A DNA stretch of 64,000 nucleotides from Novacetimonas pomaceti (GTDB taxonomy: Bacteria; Pseudomonadota; Alphaproteobacteria; Acetobacterales; Acetobacteraceae), in NCBI RefSeq assembly GCF_003207955.1, contig NZ_NOXG01000012.1, positions 1 to 64,000 of the forward strand, in the 5' to 3' direction. Made by a program: the position numbers and the translations under genes. Positions 51,282 to 59,448 of the stretch are shown here, piece by piece (position 1 is the first letter of the stretch; each line of letters opens with the position of its first letter). The notes below the pieces were generated by a model, which was given only the letters and a program-made list of their open reading frames with translations, was not told the origin of the DNA and searched no databases.

Positions 51282-52103
51282 TCAGTGATGTGTCAGGATG
51301 GGCAGCGTGCCATGCGCAAGGATGTCGCGCGTCGGTCCGCCGAAAAGCCATTCGATGAAATGCGGGCGGCTGTACGCGCCCATGACCAGCAGGTCGCCCC
51401 CTGCCGCCAGGGCGCGGGTCCTGATTTCCTCCCCCACATTGGCCGAGGCGATGATGAAACGATCAACCGTCACGACAATCCCGCGCTGGCGCAGCGCATC
51501 CACGAAAGGCGGCTCCGGCTGTTCATTTTCCCGGCTTTCCCCGATGATGACCGTAACGCGGGACGCGCCATCCAACAGGGGGCGGGCGGCGGCCATGGCG
51601 CGTTCCAGATTGGGGGCCGGATGCCAGGCAATGACCGGATGCGCGCCCACCGTTTGATGATGCTGCAGGGGGGCCACCACCACGGCGGCCATGGCGTCAT
51701 AAAGTACCGCGGAAAACGCCAGCGTTACATGGTCCGGATCCCCGGAACGCGGGCGGCTCAGGACCGTCATGTCGGCGGTCATCGCCTCACGCGCGACGAC
51801 CTTGCGAATATCGCCCGCGATTTCCACCCATCGGGCGCCATGGGACCGCCCGGCAGAAGCCGCCCACCGATCAAAGGCGTTACGCAGGGCCTCCACCCGG
51901 GTCGAGATGTCACGCGCGAAGCGGGCTTTTTCCTCATGGGTGGGCAATCCCTCGTCCGGGGACTGAAAATCCGGGTCGCCTGCGGGCTGCGGGCAGAGAA
52001 CCCGGATTTCGGAGCCGTTCATCCGGTCCGCCAGTCCGCCTGCCGTCTCAAGCGTGAACATGGCCGTTTCAGGACGATCAAGGATGGCGAGGATACGCAT
52101 CAT
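51282..52103 (-). CDS. Universal stress protein (UspA family, two-domain)
   Basis: At 273 residues this is about twice a single Usp domain. The second half ends with the recognisable ALAAGGDLLVMGAYSRPHFIEW, then LFGGPTRDILAHGTLPILTH, the nucleotide-binding tail of Usp domains (GxxGRS-like here as GAYSR). The first half starts MMRILAILDRPETAMFTLET and includes SRPRSGDPDHVTLAFSAVLY. Such proteins respond to stress, often binding ATP. It is the upstream gene of a pair with crcB, and GGGAG lies a few bases before the start. Confidence 0.82.
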   Translation of the reverse strand: MMRILAILDRPETAMFTLETAGGLADRMNGSEIRVLCPQPAGDPDFQSPDEGLPTHEEKARFARDISTRVEALRNAFDRWAASAGRSHGARWVEIAGDIRKVVAREAMTADMTVLSRPRSGDPDHVTLAFSAVLYDAMAAVVVAPLQHHQTVGAHPVIAWHPAPNLERAMAAARPLLDGASRVTVIIGESRENEQPEPPFVDALRQRGIVVTVDRFIIASANVGEEIRTRALAAGGDLLVMGAYSRPHFIEWLFGGPTRDILAHGTLPILTHH

Positions 52104-52647
52104 CAGTACTCCCGCAGGAAGTTGGGTTGCATTCGGATATTGTTGTTTATTGTAATTTTATTGGTGGATATTTTATTTCCGATGTGCCGGACTGTTTCCT
52201 TTGGTTCCCGTCGCAATGGAATACTTCCATTTCCGGTCCGGACAGGATCGGAAACGCGCACCTGAACCGATGGGATCGATGGAACACCACATTTATCCGG
52301 GGTGATAAGGACGTCACGCGGGGGGGCATGGAACATCCCTTTCCCCACAGGCCGACACTCCGCCCGGACGGACAGGGCGGACACGCGATACAAGGCACCG
52401 ACGCGACCCCGCAGGATCGTGACCCGACCATATCCGGAATTTCGTAAAAACAGACCCATGACCGCAGACACACTCCTCCCTCTCATGCCATCTGGCGAGG
52501 TAGGAATCATCAGCCCTGCGGGCGGTTCGACCTTCGGAAATAAAAGTCAGGCAGAGTCCATTGCCTGCCCCCACATTCGCATCCGCGCCATGCTCAGGTC
52601 AAGCGCCTTGCCCGATCCCGCGCGCGGCCCCTGCCCCCTGCGTCCGC
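52104..52647. other. Gene-free region upstream of universal stress protein
   Basis: About 540 bp without a supportable ORF. The 100 bp next to the universal stress protein gene are AT-rich (TAAAAT and ATAAAA words on the minus strand) and probably hold its promoter. The rest is GC-rich, with no family-like coding sequence on either strand. I looked for the conserved fluoride riboswitch pieces and did not see them. Confidence 0.35.
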
Positions 52648-53355
52648 TCAGGGGCCGGGATGGGATGCCGCATCGTGGCCGTCCGTGCCGGTTCCGCCAC
52701 CAAAGGAAGTCATGTCACCCGCCCCGTGCATGCCGCCATCGCCTCCCCCGCCGCCTTTATCCGACCCGTCTTTCTTGCCATCCTCCTTCGCGCGGCCACC
52801 GGATGACGATGTGCGCACCGGCCCCTGCATGGGAATGGCGAGGTCGGACGGGATGGGTTCGAGATCAAGCGCCTTGCGGATGAAACTGCGGAGCGAGACG
52901 ACAAGGTTATGGGTATGCACACGCTGTCCCGCCACAAGTTCCCGTGCCGCCTGTTCGGCCAGGCGGACATGTTCCTCCGTGCCGAGAAGGATGATGTCCG
53001 ACAGCGCGGCCTCCACCGCGTCGCGGATACGCCGCGCGCGTTCTGAACCCGCCTGCGTCCCCGTCTGGCCGGTCGTGTCATCACCCGGCAGCGTCGTGCC
53101 TTCTGGCATGATGCGGAGTTCACGGCGATGCCGTGGATCAACCGCCAGATCGCCGGTAAATGAACCGCCCAGCGTCCGGTAGGCCGCGATCAGGGTCCGC
53201 AGGCGTTCATTGATCTGGCGGTTCATGCGTTCGCGACGCTGCTGGATGACAACCATCATCAGCAGCCGGATGCCAACGCCAATCAACGTAATCAGCGACA
53301 GGCCGATCAGGGTGACCAGAAGGCTGTGCCACGAACTGAAATCGAGATTATGCAC
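52648..53355 (-). CDS. Single-pass membrane protein of unknown function with Gly/Asp-rich tail
   Basis: The 235-residue protein starts at a GTG with AGGAG before it. It has one membrane helix (LLVTLIGLSLITLIGVGIRL, residues 12-31), then basic coiled-coil-like helices (QQRRERMNRQINERLRTLIA). A conserved-looking middle follows: IRDAVEAALSDIILLGTEEH, then VRLAEQAARELVAGQRVHTH and SLRSFIRKALDLEPIP. The last 45 residues are Gly-, Asp- and Lys-rich (KGGGGGDGGMHGAGD). The helical middle would face the cytoplasm if the basic side is inside. I do not recognise the family. Confidence 0.7.
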   Translation of the reverse strand: MHNLDFSSWHSLLVTLIGLSLITLIGVGIRLLMMVVIQQRRERMNRQINERLRTLIAAYRTLGGSFTGDLAVDPRHRRELRIMPEGTTLPGDDTTGQTGTQAGSERARRIRDAVEAALSDIILLGTEEHVRLAEQAARELVAGQRVHTHNLVVSLRSFIRKALDLEPIPSDLAIPMQGPVRTSSSGGRAKEDGKKDGSDKGGGGGDGGMHGAGDMTSFGGGTGTDGHDAASHPGP

Positions 53356-53531
53356 TTTTGGCTCCTGAAATAGGGCGTTGCGGTCATCGCGGCCCGCCCG
53401 GCGATGGAAGACGGGTCGGATCCGTGGCGAACAGGCAGGGACGGGTTTTCCCGGTCCATGATGACCGGCACGGCATCGATACCTTGTCTGTCACCCCCAT
53501 TATGCCGTGTCTATGGCCTGTCAGGTCTTGA

Positions 53532-54180
53532 ATGACGGAACGGACTGCATGGCTGTTTATGATGAGCATGATGCAGTCTGTCTTTTCCGATACCGCATGG
53601 TCCATATGGGAGCCTTTGATCGAGGAAGTCCGTCCGAAGGGCAAGACCCCGCCGAAAAACCTTCGACGGACGATCTCAGCGATTTTCTGGCGGCATCAGA
53701 GCGGCGCGAAATGGCGTGCCCTTCCGCCTGAGCTTGGTCCCTGGTGGATTGCCGCACAACGGTTCATTCGCTGGTCGAAGCTCGGTGTGTGGCAGCACCT
53801 CCTTGAAAAGGTCAAAGACCGGGATCAGGCCCTCGGCATGGTCTTTCTCGATGGCACGACGATCCGCGTATGCCCTGCTCGACGAACTACCACATCCACC
53901 GACCCATGTCGTTTGTGATCGCGGATATGCCTCGCACAAATTCCGTGAAGATCTTTGGAACCACGGATCGCGTCCTGTCATCCTGCCAAGGAAGAACGAT
54001 CCCGAGATCGCCTGTCCGGATGGGCTTACAGACACCGGCATCTGGTCGAAAACCTGTGGGCAAGGCTCAAGGAATGGCGGGCTGTCGCAACCCGATATGA
54101 GAAGACAGCAGCATCTTTCCTCCTCGTCATCCTCATCGCTGCTACAGCAGACTATATCAAGGCCTGTCAGGCCCTAGGGG
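53532..54180 (+). pseudogene. Degenerate IS5-family transposase
   Basis: The first part reads MMQSVFSDTAWSIWEPLIEE, then FWRHQSGAKWRALPPELGPW and a DGTTIR block with the first DDE Asp, as in IS5/IS1031-type transposases. After that about 90 codons are missing; the text resumes as DELPHPPTHVVCDRGYASHK (second Asp) and ends, in another frame, YRHRHLVENLWARLKEWRAV, then ATRYEKTAASFL. A deletion and at least one frameshift make it inactive. Element ends were not found. With the other IS5 remnant at 58622-59275 it brackets the TonB-receptor region. Confidence 0.82.
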
Positions 54181-54309
54181 GCCGACAGCAACACCGTCAG
54201 AATGGCGGCATGACATCAACCGGCCAGAACTTATTCAACCCGCAAAACTGTCCGAACAAACGGACCCATCTCTCTGCATTACCAGCCTCTCTGCAAGCAT
54301 TCGCATAAT

Positions 54310-54553
54310 CATCTGACATCTCAATCGGAATTCCAACTTAATGCACCTTCGGTTTCCGGAATTACTCAACGTTTATGAGTATTGTTTCGTTAAGTTATTA
54401 AAATTGTAAGTATAATATGACACATGGCAGAGTGTAGCATTCCGGCAACGTACCAATATCGAAGCAATGGGATAGGTATTTTTTCCTCGATAATCATTAC
54501 GTCCCGTTAATATCTTTTAATATCGTAAATCGATGGAAGAATCGCGGGGCATC
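54310..54553. promoter_or_regulatory. AT-rich upstream region of the TonB receptor gene
   Basis: Much more AT-rich than the flanks and without an ORF. TTAAGT and TAATAT at about 54392-54420 lie 17 bp apart and could be a weak promoter for the receptor gene. No Fur box was recognised. Confidence 0.35.
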
Positions 54554-57139
54554 ATGAACAGACGAACTTCTCTCCTAATTACGACCATCTGCTCTTTTGT
54601 CTCTTTCGGAGCAGTCGCCGCCACACCCAACGGAAATCCTGTAACAAAGGAACAGAATCCAGGAAAAAACGGAGCCGCCCGCGCACGTCGTGCAACGACA
54701 GCGCAGACGCATCCGCGTGCTGCGCAAAACCTGAAGCAGGAGAACAACACAGGTGTAAACAGTTCCGGTGTAGAAACAATAAATGTGTCGACCGGCACGC
54801 ACACAGTGAATCGAAAGGCGCGTGACAGCATGAGTCCCGTCTCGGTTGTCAGCGCGGCAACCCTGCGCCGTTCGGGTCAGATGAACCTGGCTGATGCCCT
54901 GACCCGCACCTATGCCTCGATCAATGTCAGCACCATGGGGGCCGATGCGGGCGCCCTGACTTCCGCCATTCGCATGCGCGGTCTGAACCCGAATGAAGTG
55001 CTGGTGCTTGTTGATGGCAAGCGCCGCCACACGACTGCCAACCTTTATGCGGATTCAGGCCCGGATTCAGGCTCGACCCCGGTTGACCTGAATATGATTC
55101 CGGCCAACGCCATCGATCATATCGAAGTGCTGGAAGACGGTGCGGCCGCCATGTATGGCTCCGATGCGATTGCCGGTGTAGTCAACATCATCACCAAGAA
55201 ACAGGATCATGGCCTGAACCTGAGCGGCCAGACCGGCGCGAATGCCTATAACGGCGACGGCTGGGGCTACCAGCTCAATGCCGATGGCGGCATGAAACTG
55301 GGGCAGGATGGATTCCTGCATATCAGCGGCCAGATGTACCATACGGATCACTTCGTGGCCAACAACGCGCGGGACCACCGCCTGCTTGCTTCACAGCCTG
55401 CCGATGCCAGCAGTGCGACCTATACCGGCGTCAATGCCGGCAAGATTTCAGAACGCTCCAACAAGATCATGAGTACGCCGGAAGAAACACGTGAAAACCT
55501 GGCGATTGAATGGGGCAAGCAGTTTACGCCCGGTATCAATTTTTATGGGCTGATTACTTATGCCCATCGTCATGCGGAAGCTTATGAAAATTACCGCACT
55601 CCTACTGTAGGTGGCTCCTGCGAGGCCTGCGCCGCCATTGCGCCCTTTGGTTTCTCACCACTGGAAACCATGGAAGAAAACGATTTTGCCGCCACATTGG
55701 GCCTGAAGGGTGACAACTTCATGGGCTTCAACTGGGATATCAGTTCCACCTATGGTGAAGATATCGACAAGATCGGCAACAAGAATACCCTTAACACATC
55801 TTATGTTGCCGATTATGGATCCAGCCCCCGTAAGGCACGGGCTGAAAGCTACAGCATGGTGCAATGGACCAACAACGTCGATTTCCGCCGTCGTTTCAAG
55901 ATCGGGGACGTTGTTCCGATGACGCTTGCTTTTGGCGCGGAAGAACGGATGGAATCCTACAACATCACCGCAGGCAATCCCGTCTCGTACATGGGGGGCG
56001 GTACGCAGGGTTATGCTGGCATCTCCCCCGGTTCGGCTGGCACATGGTACCGTGACATCTGGGCATGGTACCTGGATGGGGATTTCCGCCTGACCAGGAA
56101 GTGGGAACTGGATTTTGCCGGGCGGCTGGAACATTACACCGACGTGGGCAACACGGAAAATGGCAAGATTTCAACACGTTACAACTTTACCAAGCGTATC
56201 GCCATCCGTGGCACCATCAGCACGGGCTTCCGTGCCCCGACGCTGGCTGAATCACATTTTAGCGCCGTCAATGTTTCACCTACCGGTGCCAGTGGCCTGC
56301 TTGCCGCTGATTCGGCCGCGGCCCAGGCCATTGGCGCGACCAAGCTGAAGCCCGAGCGTTCGACCAGCGTCAGCGGTGGCATCGTGCTGGAACCTGTCGA
56401 TGGTTTCCACGTTGAAGCCGACGTCTATCAGATCAATATGCGTGACCGCATCGTTCAGGATACGAATTTCGGCGGCTCTACCCCTTACGGTAATACAACA
56501 CAGGGCGAGGTCGCGGCGCAGGCCATTGCCCAGCTGGCCTCCCTGCCAACCGGCTTTTCCGGTTATAACGATGTGTATGCAGATTATTTCACAAATGGTG
56601 CCAGCACCCGCACACAGGGCGTGGACATCAAGGCGGATTACATGTTCCGCTTCCATCAATATGGCAATCTTGCGCTGTCGATGTCGATCGACCTCAACCG
56701 CACCCGTCTGCATCATAACGGCGCGGACCTGAACCTTTCGGACATCGCGGCAATCACAACCGATTATCCGCGTAGCAAGATCATCCTGAATGCTTATTAT
56801 ACCTACAGGAACTGGGATTTTAATATCCGCCAGACCCGCTATGGCCAAACCAGTGACATGATGCAATATCAGGACTGGGGTCCTGCGGCCCTGCAGTACT
56901 CCAACAACGCCCTGCAGCAGTTCATCAATACGCCACACTGGCTGACGGATATTGAAATCGGCGTCCGGTTCAAGAAGAACTGGCACATGGCGGTCGGTGC
57001 CAATAACGTATTCAACGTGCGTCCACGCATGGTCCCGCAGGCGCTCAATGCACTGGGCGCCATGCCCTATGATGAAGATTCCGCCCAGATCCCCATGTAT
57101 GGCGGGTATTATTACGGCCGCCTTAACGCCAACTTCTGA
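54554..57139 (+). CDS. TonB-dependent outer-membrane receptor
   Basis: The 861-residue protein has a signal peptide (MNRRTSLLITTICSFVSFGA, cleavage near AVAA) and a Thr/Asn-rich linker. The TonB box region may be VETINVSTG (about residue 75). The plug follows: SPVSVVSAATLRRSGQMNLA, then AIRMRGLNPNEVLVLVDGKR and EDGAAAMYGSDAIAGVVNII. A beta-barrel then runs to the end, with NNVFNVRPRM and a terminal Phe (YYYGRLNANF). The ALTSAIRMRGLNPNEVLVLVDGKRRH pattern is common in acetic acid bacteria, where such receptors sit beside a flavin amine oxidase gene; here that neighbour is broken. Ligand unknown. The ATG at 54554 is preferred over 54533 because it starts the signal peptide. Confidence 0.9.
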   Translation: MNRRTSLLITTICSFVSFGAVAATPNGNPVTKEQNPGKNGAARARRATTAQTHPRAAQNLKQENNTGVNSSGVETINVSTGTHTVNRKARDSMSPVSVVSAATLRRSGQMNLADALTRTYASINVSTMGADAGALTSAIRMRGLNPNEVLVLVDGKRRHTTANLYADSGPDSGSTPVDLNMIPANAIDHIEVLEDGAAAMYGSDAIAGVVNIITKKQDHGLNLSGQTGANAYNGDGWGYQLNADGGMKLGQDGFLHISGQMYHTDHFVANNARDHRLLASQPADASSATYTGVNAGKISERSNKIMSTPEETRENLAIEWGKQFTPGINFYGLITYAHRHAEAYENYRTPTVGGSCEACAAIAPFGFSPLETMEENDFAATLGLKGDNFMGFNWDISSTYGEDIDKIGNKNTLNTSYVADYGSSPRKARAESYSMVQWTNNVDFRRRFKIGDVVPMTLAFGAEERMESYNITAGNPVSYMGGGTQGYAGISPGSAGTWYRDIWAWYLDGDFRLTRKWELDFAGRLEHYTDVGNTENGKISTRYNFTKRIAIRGTISTGFRAPTLAESHFSAVNVSPTGASGLLAADSAAAQAIGATKLKPERSTSVSGGIVLEPVDGFHVEADVYQINMRDRIVQDTNFGGSTPYGNTTQGEVAAQAIAQLASLPTGFSGYNDVYADYFTNGASTRTQGVDIKADYMFRFHQYGNLALSMSIDLNRTRLHHNGADLNLSDIAAITTDYPRSKIILNAYYTYRNWDFNIRQTRYGQTSDMMQYQDWGPAALQYSNNALQQFINTPHWLTDIEIGVRFKKNWHMAVGANNVFNVRPRMVPQALNALGAMPYDEDSAQIPMYGGYYYGRLNANF

Positions 57140-57371
57140 TCCTGTCTGACAGCTGAAGTCAAAACGCATACGGCCCACGCCATGGGTATTTTACTGATGA
57201 CGGGCATAGACCCTGCTGTTTTCTGCGATCATCCGGAACACGCAGACAGTTTGCAATCCGCCCAAGACCAGGGAGGCACGATCTTCATATCCGCTCACAT
57301 TGTTTCCGGACAGAATCCGTTCCGAGCAATGGAGCCAGGTGCATCACGGCTGTTGTTATGGGAATTTTCTG

Positions 57372-57728
57372 GTGACAGACGCTCATCCGCGCAAGGCACC
57401 CACGCACAGGCAACTTTTAACACGTATTGGCATGCTTGCCGGTAGTGCCGCCCTGTATCAGGCCATGACGTCCATGGGACATGCGCAGGGTACGGATTTT
57501 AGAGACTGTTTGAAAAGACAGTCATGACAACTCACTGAAATCATAAAATTTTGTGAAGATTTTTATAAAAATCTTCACAAAGGCGGCACCCAGAAGGTCA
57601 GTTTCGCATCGGGCAATTACATCAATCCGGGTCCGTGGCGTATTCCCTATCACCATCAGGGCCTGCTGCATTACGGCCGCGAATTCGCGCGGGAACTGGA
57701 ACCGTTTGTGGAACTGAAGCACGATTAA
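57372..57728 (+). pseudogene. Broken flavin-dependent amine oxidase gene
   Basis: From a GTG at 57372 the frame reads VTDAHPRKAPTHRQLLTRIG, then MLAGSAALYQAMTSMGHAQG, an export signal like that of acetic-acid-bacterial flavin monoamine oxidases. It is cut at GTDFR by a palindromic element (57503-57581) that brings a stop. After the element the same frame resumes as GGTQKVSFASGNYINPGPWR and IPYHHQGLLHY, a conserved oxidase stretch, and then stops at 57726-57728. The FAD-binding GxGxxG part is gone and most of the protein is missing, so no function can remain. Confidence 0.78.
57503..57581. repeat. Dispersed palindromic element, short copy C inside amine oxidase remnant
   Basis: It starts AGACTGTTTGAAAAGACAG, shares the CACTGAAAT word with copy D, and ends with a perfect 32-bp palindrome (57550-57581; TTTGTGAAGATTTTT and its complement), the counterpart of the GAAGCTTTTTATAAAAAGCTTC hairpin of copy B. 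The second hairpin and right terminal repeat are missing. It interrupts coding sequence, which shows the element can move or be carried into genes. Confidence 0.7.
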
Positions 57729-57752
57729 TGGCTCCATTCGAGCAGGGCGTCT

Positions 57753-58050
57753 GATGGCATGGTTTCGGCCGATGAACATGACCACATCATGACCGCCATG
57801 CGGCAGTGGGTGCTGTCTCCTTCAAGCATGGTTCTGTTCATTGATGTGACGGCTCTGGCTTCCTCCTGTTGGATAGCTGGCTGCAGTCGATGGAATTGCT
57901 GCGTGATATCTCGCATGTGCGGGATTATTCATCGCTGAATGGGCGGCCTTTCTGGAGCAGGCCGCGCAGGAAGATGTAAAGGAATTCGGGATCGCGGCAG
58001 AGGGAAGTTTCATGATTGATGTTGGCAGTTTCCAGATGGCACTGTTGTGA
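57753..58050 (+). pseudogene. Frameshifted remnant of an unrecognised gene
   Basis: Three frames join into one protein-like text: DGMVSADEHDHIMTAMRQWV, then LSPSSMVLFIDVTALA; after a shift LLLDSWLQSMELLRDISHVR, then DYSSLN; after another shift EWAAFLEQAAQEDVKEFGIA, then AEGSFMIDVGSFQMALL and a stop. The smooth joins show a single gene that has decayed by two frameshifts. I do not recognise the family. Confidence 0.5.
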
Positions 58051-58135
58051 ACCGTTCCGTGATTGTCTTGAAGAAGTGCAGAATGTGTAATCATCCAGAC
58101 GACCAACAGTTTTCCAGCATTGTGAGGGGATATAG

Positions 58136-58597
58136 ATGAGCCGGGAATCCGTGCGGGCATTTTTCGAGGCAAACGCACCCGATATCGAACCTGTGGTGCT
58201 GACGGACAGTACTGCGACGGTGGTGGAAGCCGCTCAGGCGCTGGGCGTGCAGGAAGGGCAGATTGCCAAGACGCTTGCGCTAAAAGTTGGGGATGAGCGG
58301 ATCCTGGTCGTCATGGCCGGGACGGGCCGGCTGGATAATCGCAAGACGAAGGATGCGTTCGGCAACCGCCCCCGCCTGCTGCCTGCGGACGAAGTGCTGG
58401 GACTGACAAGCCATCCCGTGGGAGGTGTATGTCCTTTCGGACTGCCGCAGCCTGTCAGAGTCTTTTGTGATACTTCGCTGCGTGCGTTTGACGAAGTCTG
58501 GCCGGCAGCAGGTGACCGGAACAGTTCCGTATGTCTGACGCCGGATCGGCTTGCAAAACTTGTTGGCGCAGAATGGGTTGACGTCAGCCAGCAGTGA
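58136..58597 (+). CDS. ybaK: YbaK/EbsC-type aminoacyl-tRNA deacylase
   Basis: The 153-residue YbaK fold is clear: SVRAFFEANAPDIEPVVLTD, then STATVVEAAQALGVQEGQIA and KTLALKVGDERILVVMAGTG, the catalytic Lys block. Near the end are HPVGGVCPFGLPQPVRVFCD and GDRNSSVCLTPDRLAKLVGA, with the GGVxPFG and GxRxxxVxxxP motifs of the family. It hydrolyses mis-charged tRNAs such as Cys-tRNA(Pro). GAGGGG lies before the ATG. It is the only intact gene apart from the TonB receptor between the two IS5 remnants. Confidence 0.9.
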   Translation: MSRESVRAFFEANAPDIEPVVLTDSTATVVEAAQALGVQEGQIAKTLALKVGDERILVVMAGTGRLDNRKTKDAFGNRPRLLPADEVLGLTSHPVGGVCPFGLPQPVRVFCDTSLRAFDEVWPAAGDRNSSVCLTPDRLAKLVGAEWVDVSQQ

Positions 58598-58621
58598 TGC
58601 CGGATCTGTTACAGCGTATCG

Positions 58622-59275
58622 TCAGTTAAGGAGGATAATGATTGAGGCGAACTGCGCGGCTGCGAGGAAGGTTGATTTCAGTTTATCGTAGCGGGTTGCG
58701 ATGGCGCGGAACTGTTTGAGTTTATTGAAGAACCGCTCGACAAGATTACGTTTCCTGCAAAGAATGAAGTCGGTTTCCCGCTGCATCGTTCTATTGCGTT
58801 TTGGCGGTATGACCGGGATAACCCCGCGCTCTGTCAATCGGTCGATCAACCTGTCTGCGTCATACGCCCTGTCAGCAAGGAAGGCATCTGGATCGATGTT
58901 TTCCAGCACCGGTTCCGCCCGGTTGATATCCGCATCCTGTCCCGGTGTGATGTCGATCTCCATCGGATTGCCCAAGGCATCGCAGATAGCATGGATCTTT
59001 GTGGTCAATCCGCCCCGGGATCGTCCGATGGCCTGATCCGTGCCCCTTTTTTGAGGGCTCCGGCGCTGTGCTGATGCGCCCGGAGAATGGTGCTGTCGAT
59101 CATCATGTATTCATTGTCATTGATCCACGTCGAGATGGCGGAATATCCTTTCGATCACACCAGTTTCACACCAGCGGCGCAGTCGCCGGTGCACGTTTTT
59201 CCAGTCCCCGAAGCCGCCCGGAAGAAGGTCTTGTATCCGCTCCTACTGGTCGTCACGTAAGCCATAGCGCCGCAT
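58622..59275 (-). pseudogene. Degenerate IS5-family (IS427-type) transposase
   Basis: The second half reads TTKIHAICDALGNPMEIDIT, then PGQDADINRAEPVLENIDPD and AFLADRAYDADRLIDRLTER, ending LVERFFNKLKQFRAIATRYD, the usual ORF B of a two-frame IS5 element. The first half, from an ATG at 59273-59275 with GGAGG before it, is broken: MRRYGLRDDQ is followed by a stop, then GFGDWKNVHRRLRRWCETGV, then RIFRHLDVDQ and stops. Missing codons and in-frame stops show it is inactive. A further 170 bp to the next gene (to about 59425) looks like more IS debris. Confidence 0.85.
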
Positions 59276-59448
59276 CTGTTATTCTCCTCCAAAGCCGGAA
59301 AAACATTCAGCACAGAGCGACAAAAAGTACAACCCTCACCTCAAGCTCTCAGGGCTTAACTGACGACACGCCGTAGATACTCAACCGACCAGATCTTGCA
59401 CGTCGGCTAAGGCCTGACAGGCCCCAACCAACCGGCCATGATCGCCGC

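Noticed and set aside
52104..52510. A 135-codon open frame on the minus strand upstream of the universal stress protein
   Set aside because: No start signal, no domain pattern, and it ends in a low-complexity Asn/Ile stretch translated from the AT-rich promoter region.
51246..52650. Possible fluoride riboswitch upstream of crcB and the universal stress protein
   Set aside because: I looked for the conserved pieces of the crcB RNA motif on the minus strand and could not find them.
57182..57445. An 87-codon open frame after the TonB receptor
   Set aside because: The text has no family pattern, and another frame in the same place reads as the signal peptide of an amine oxidase.
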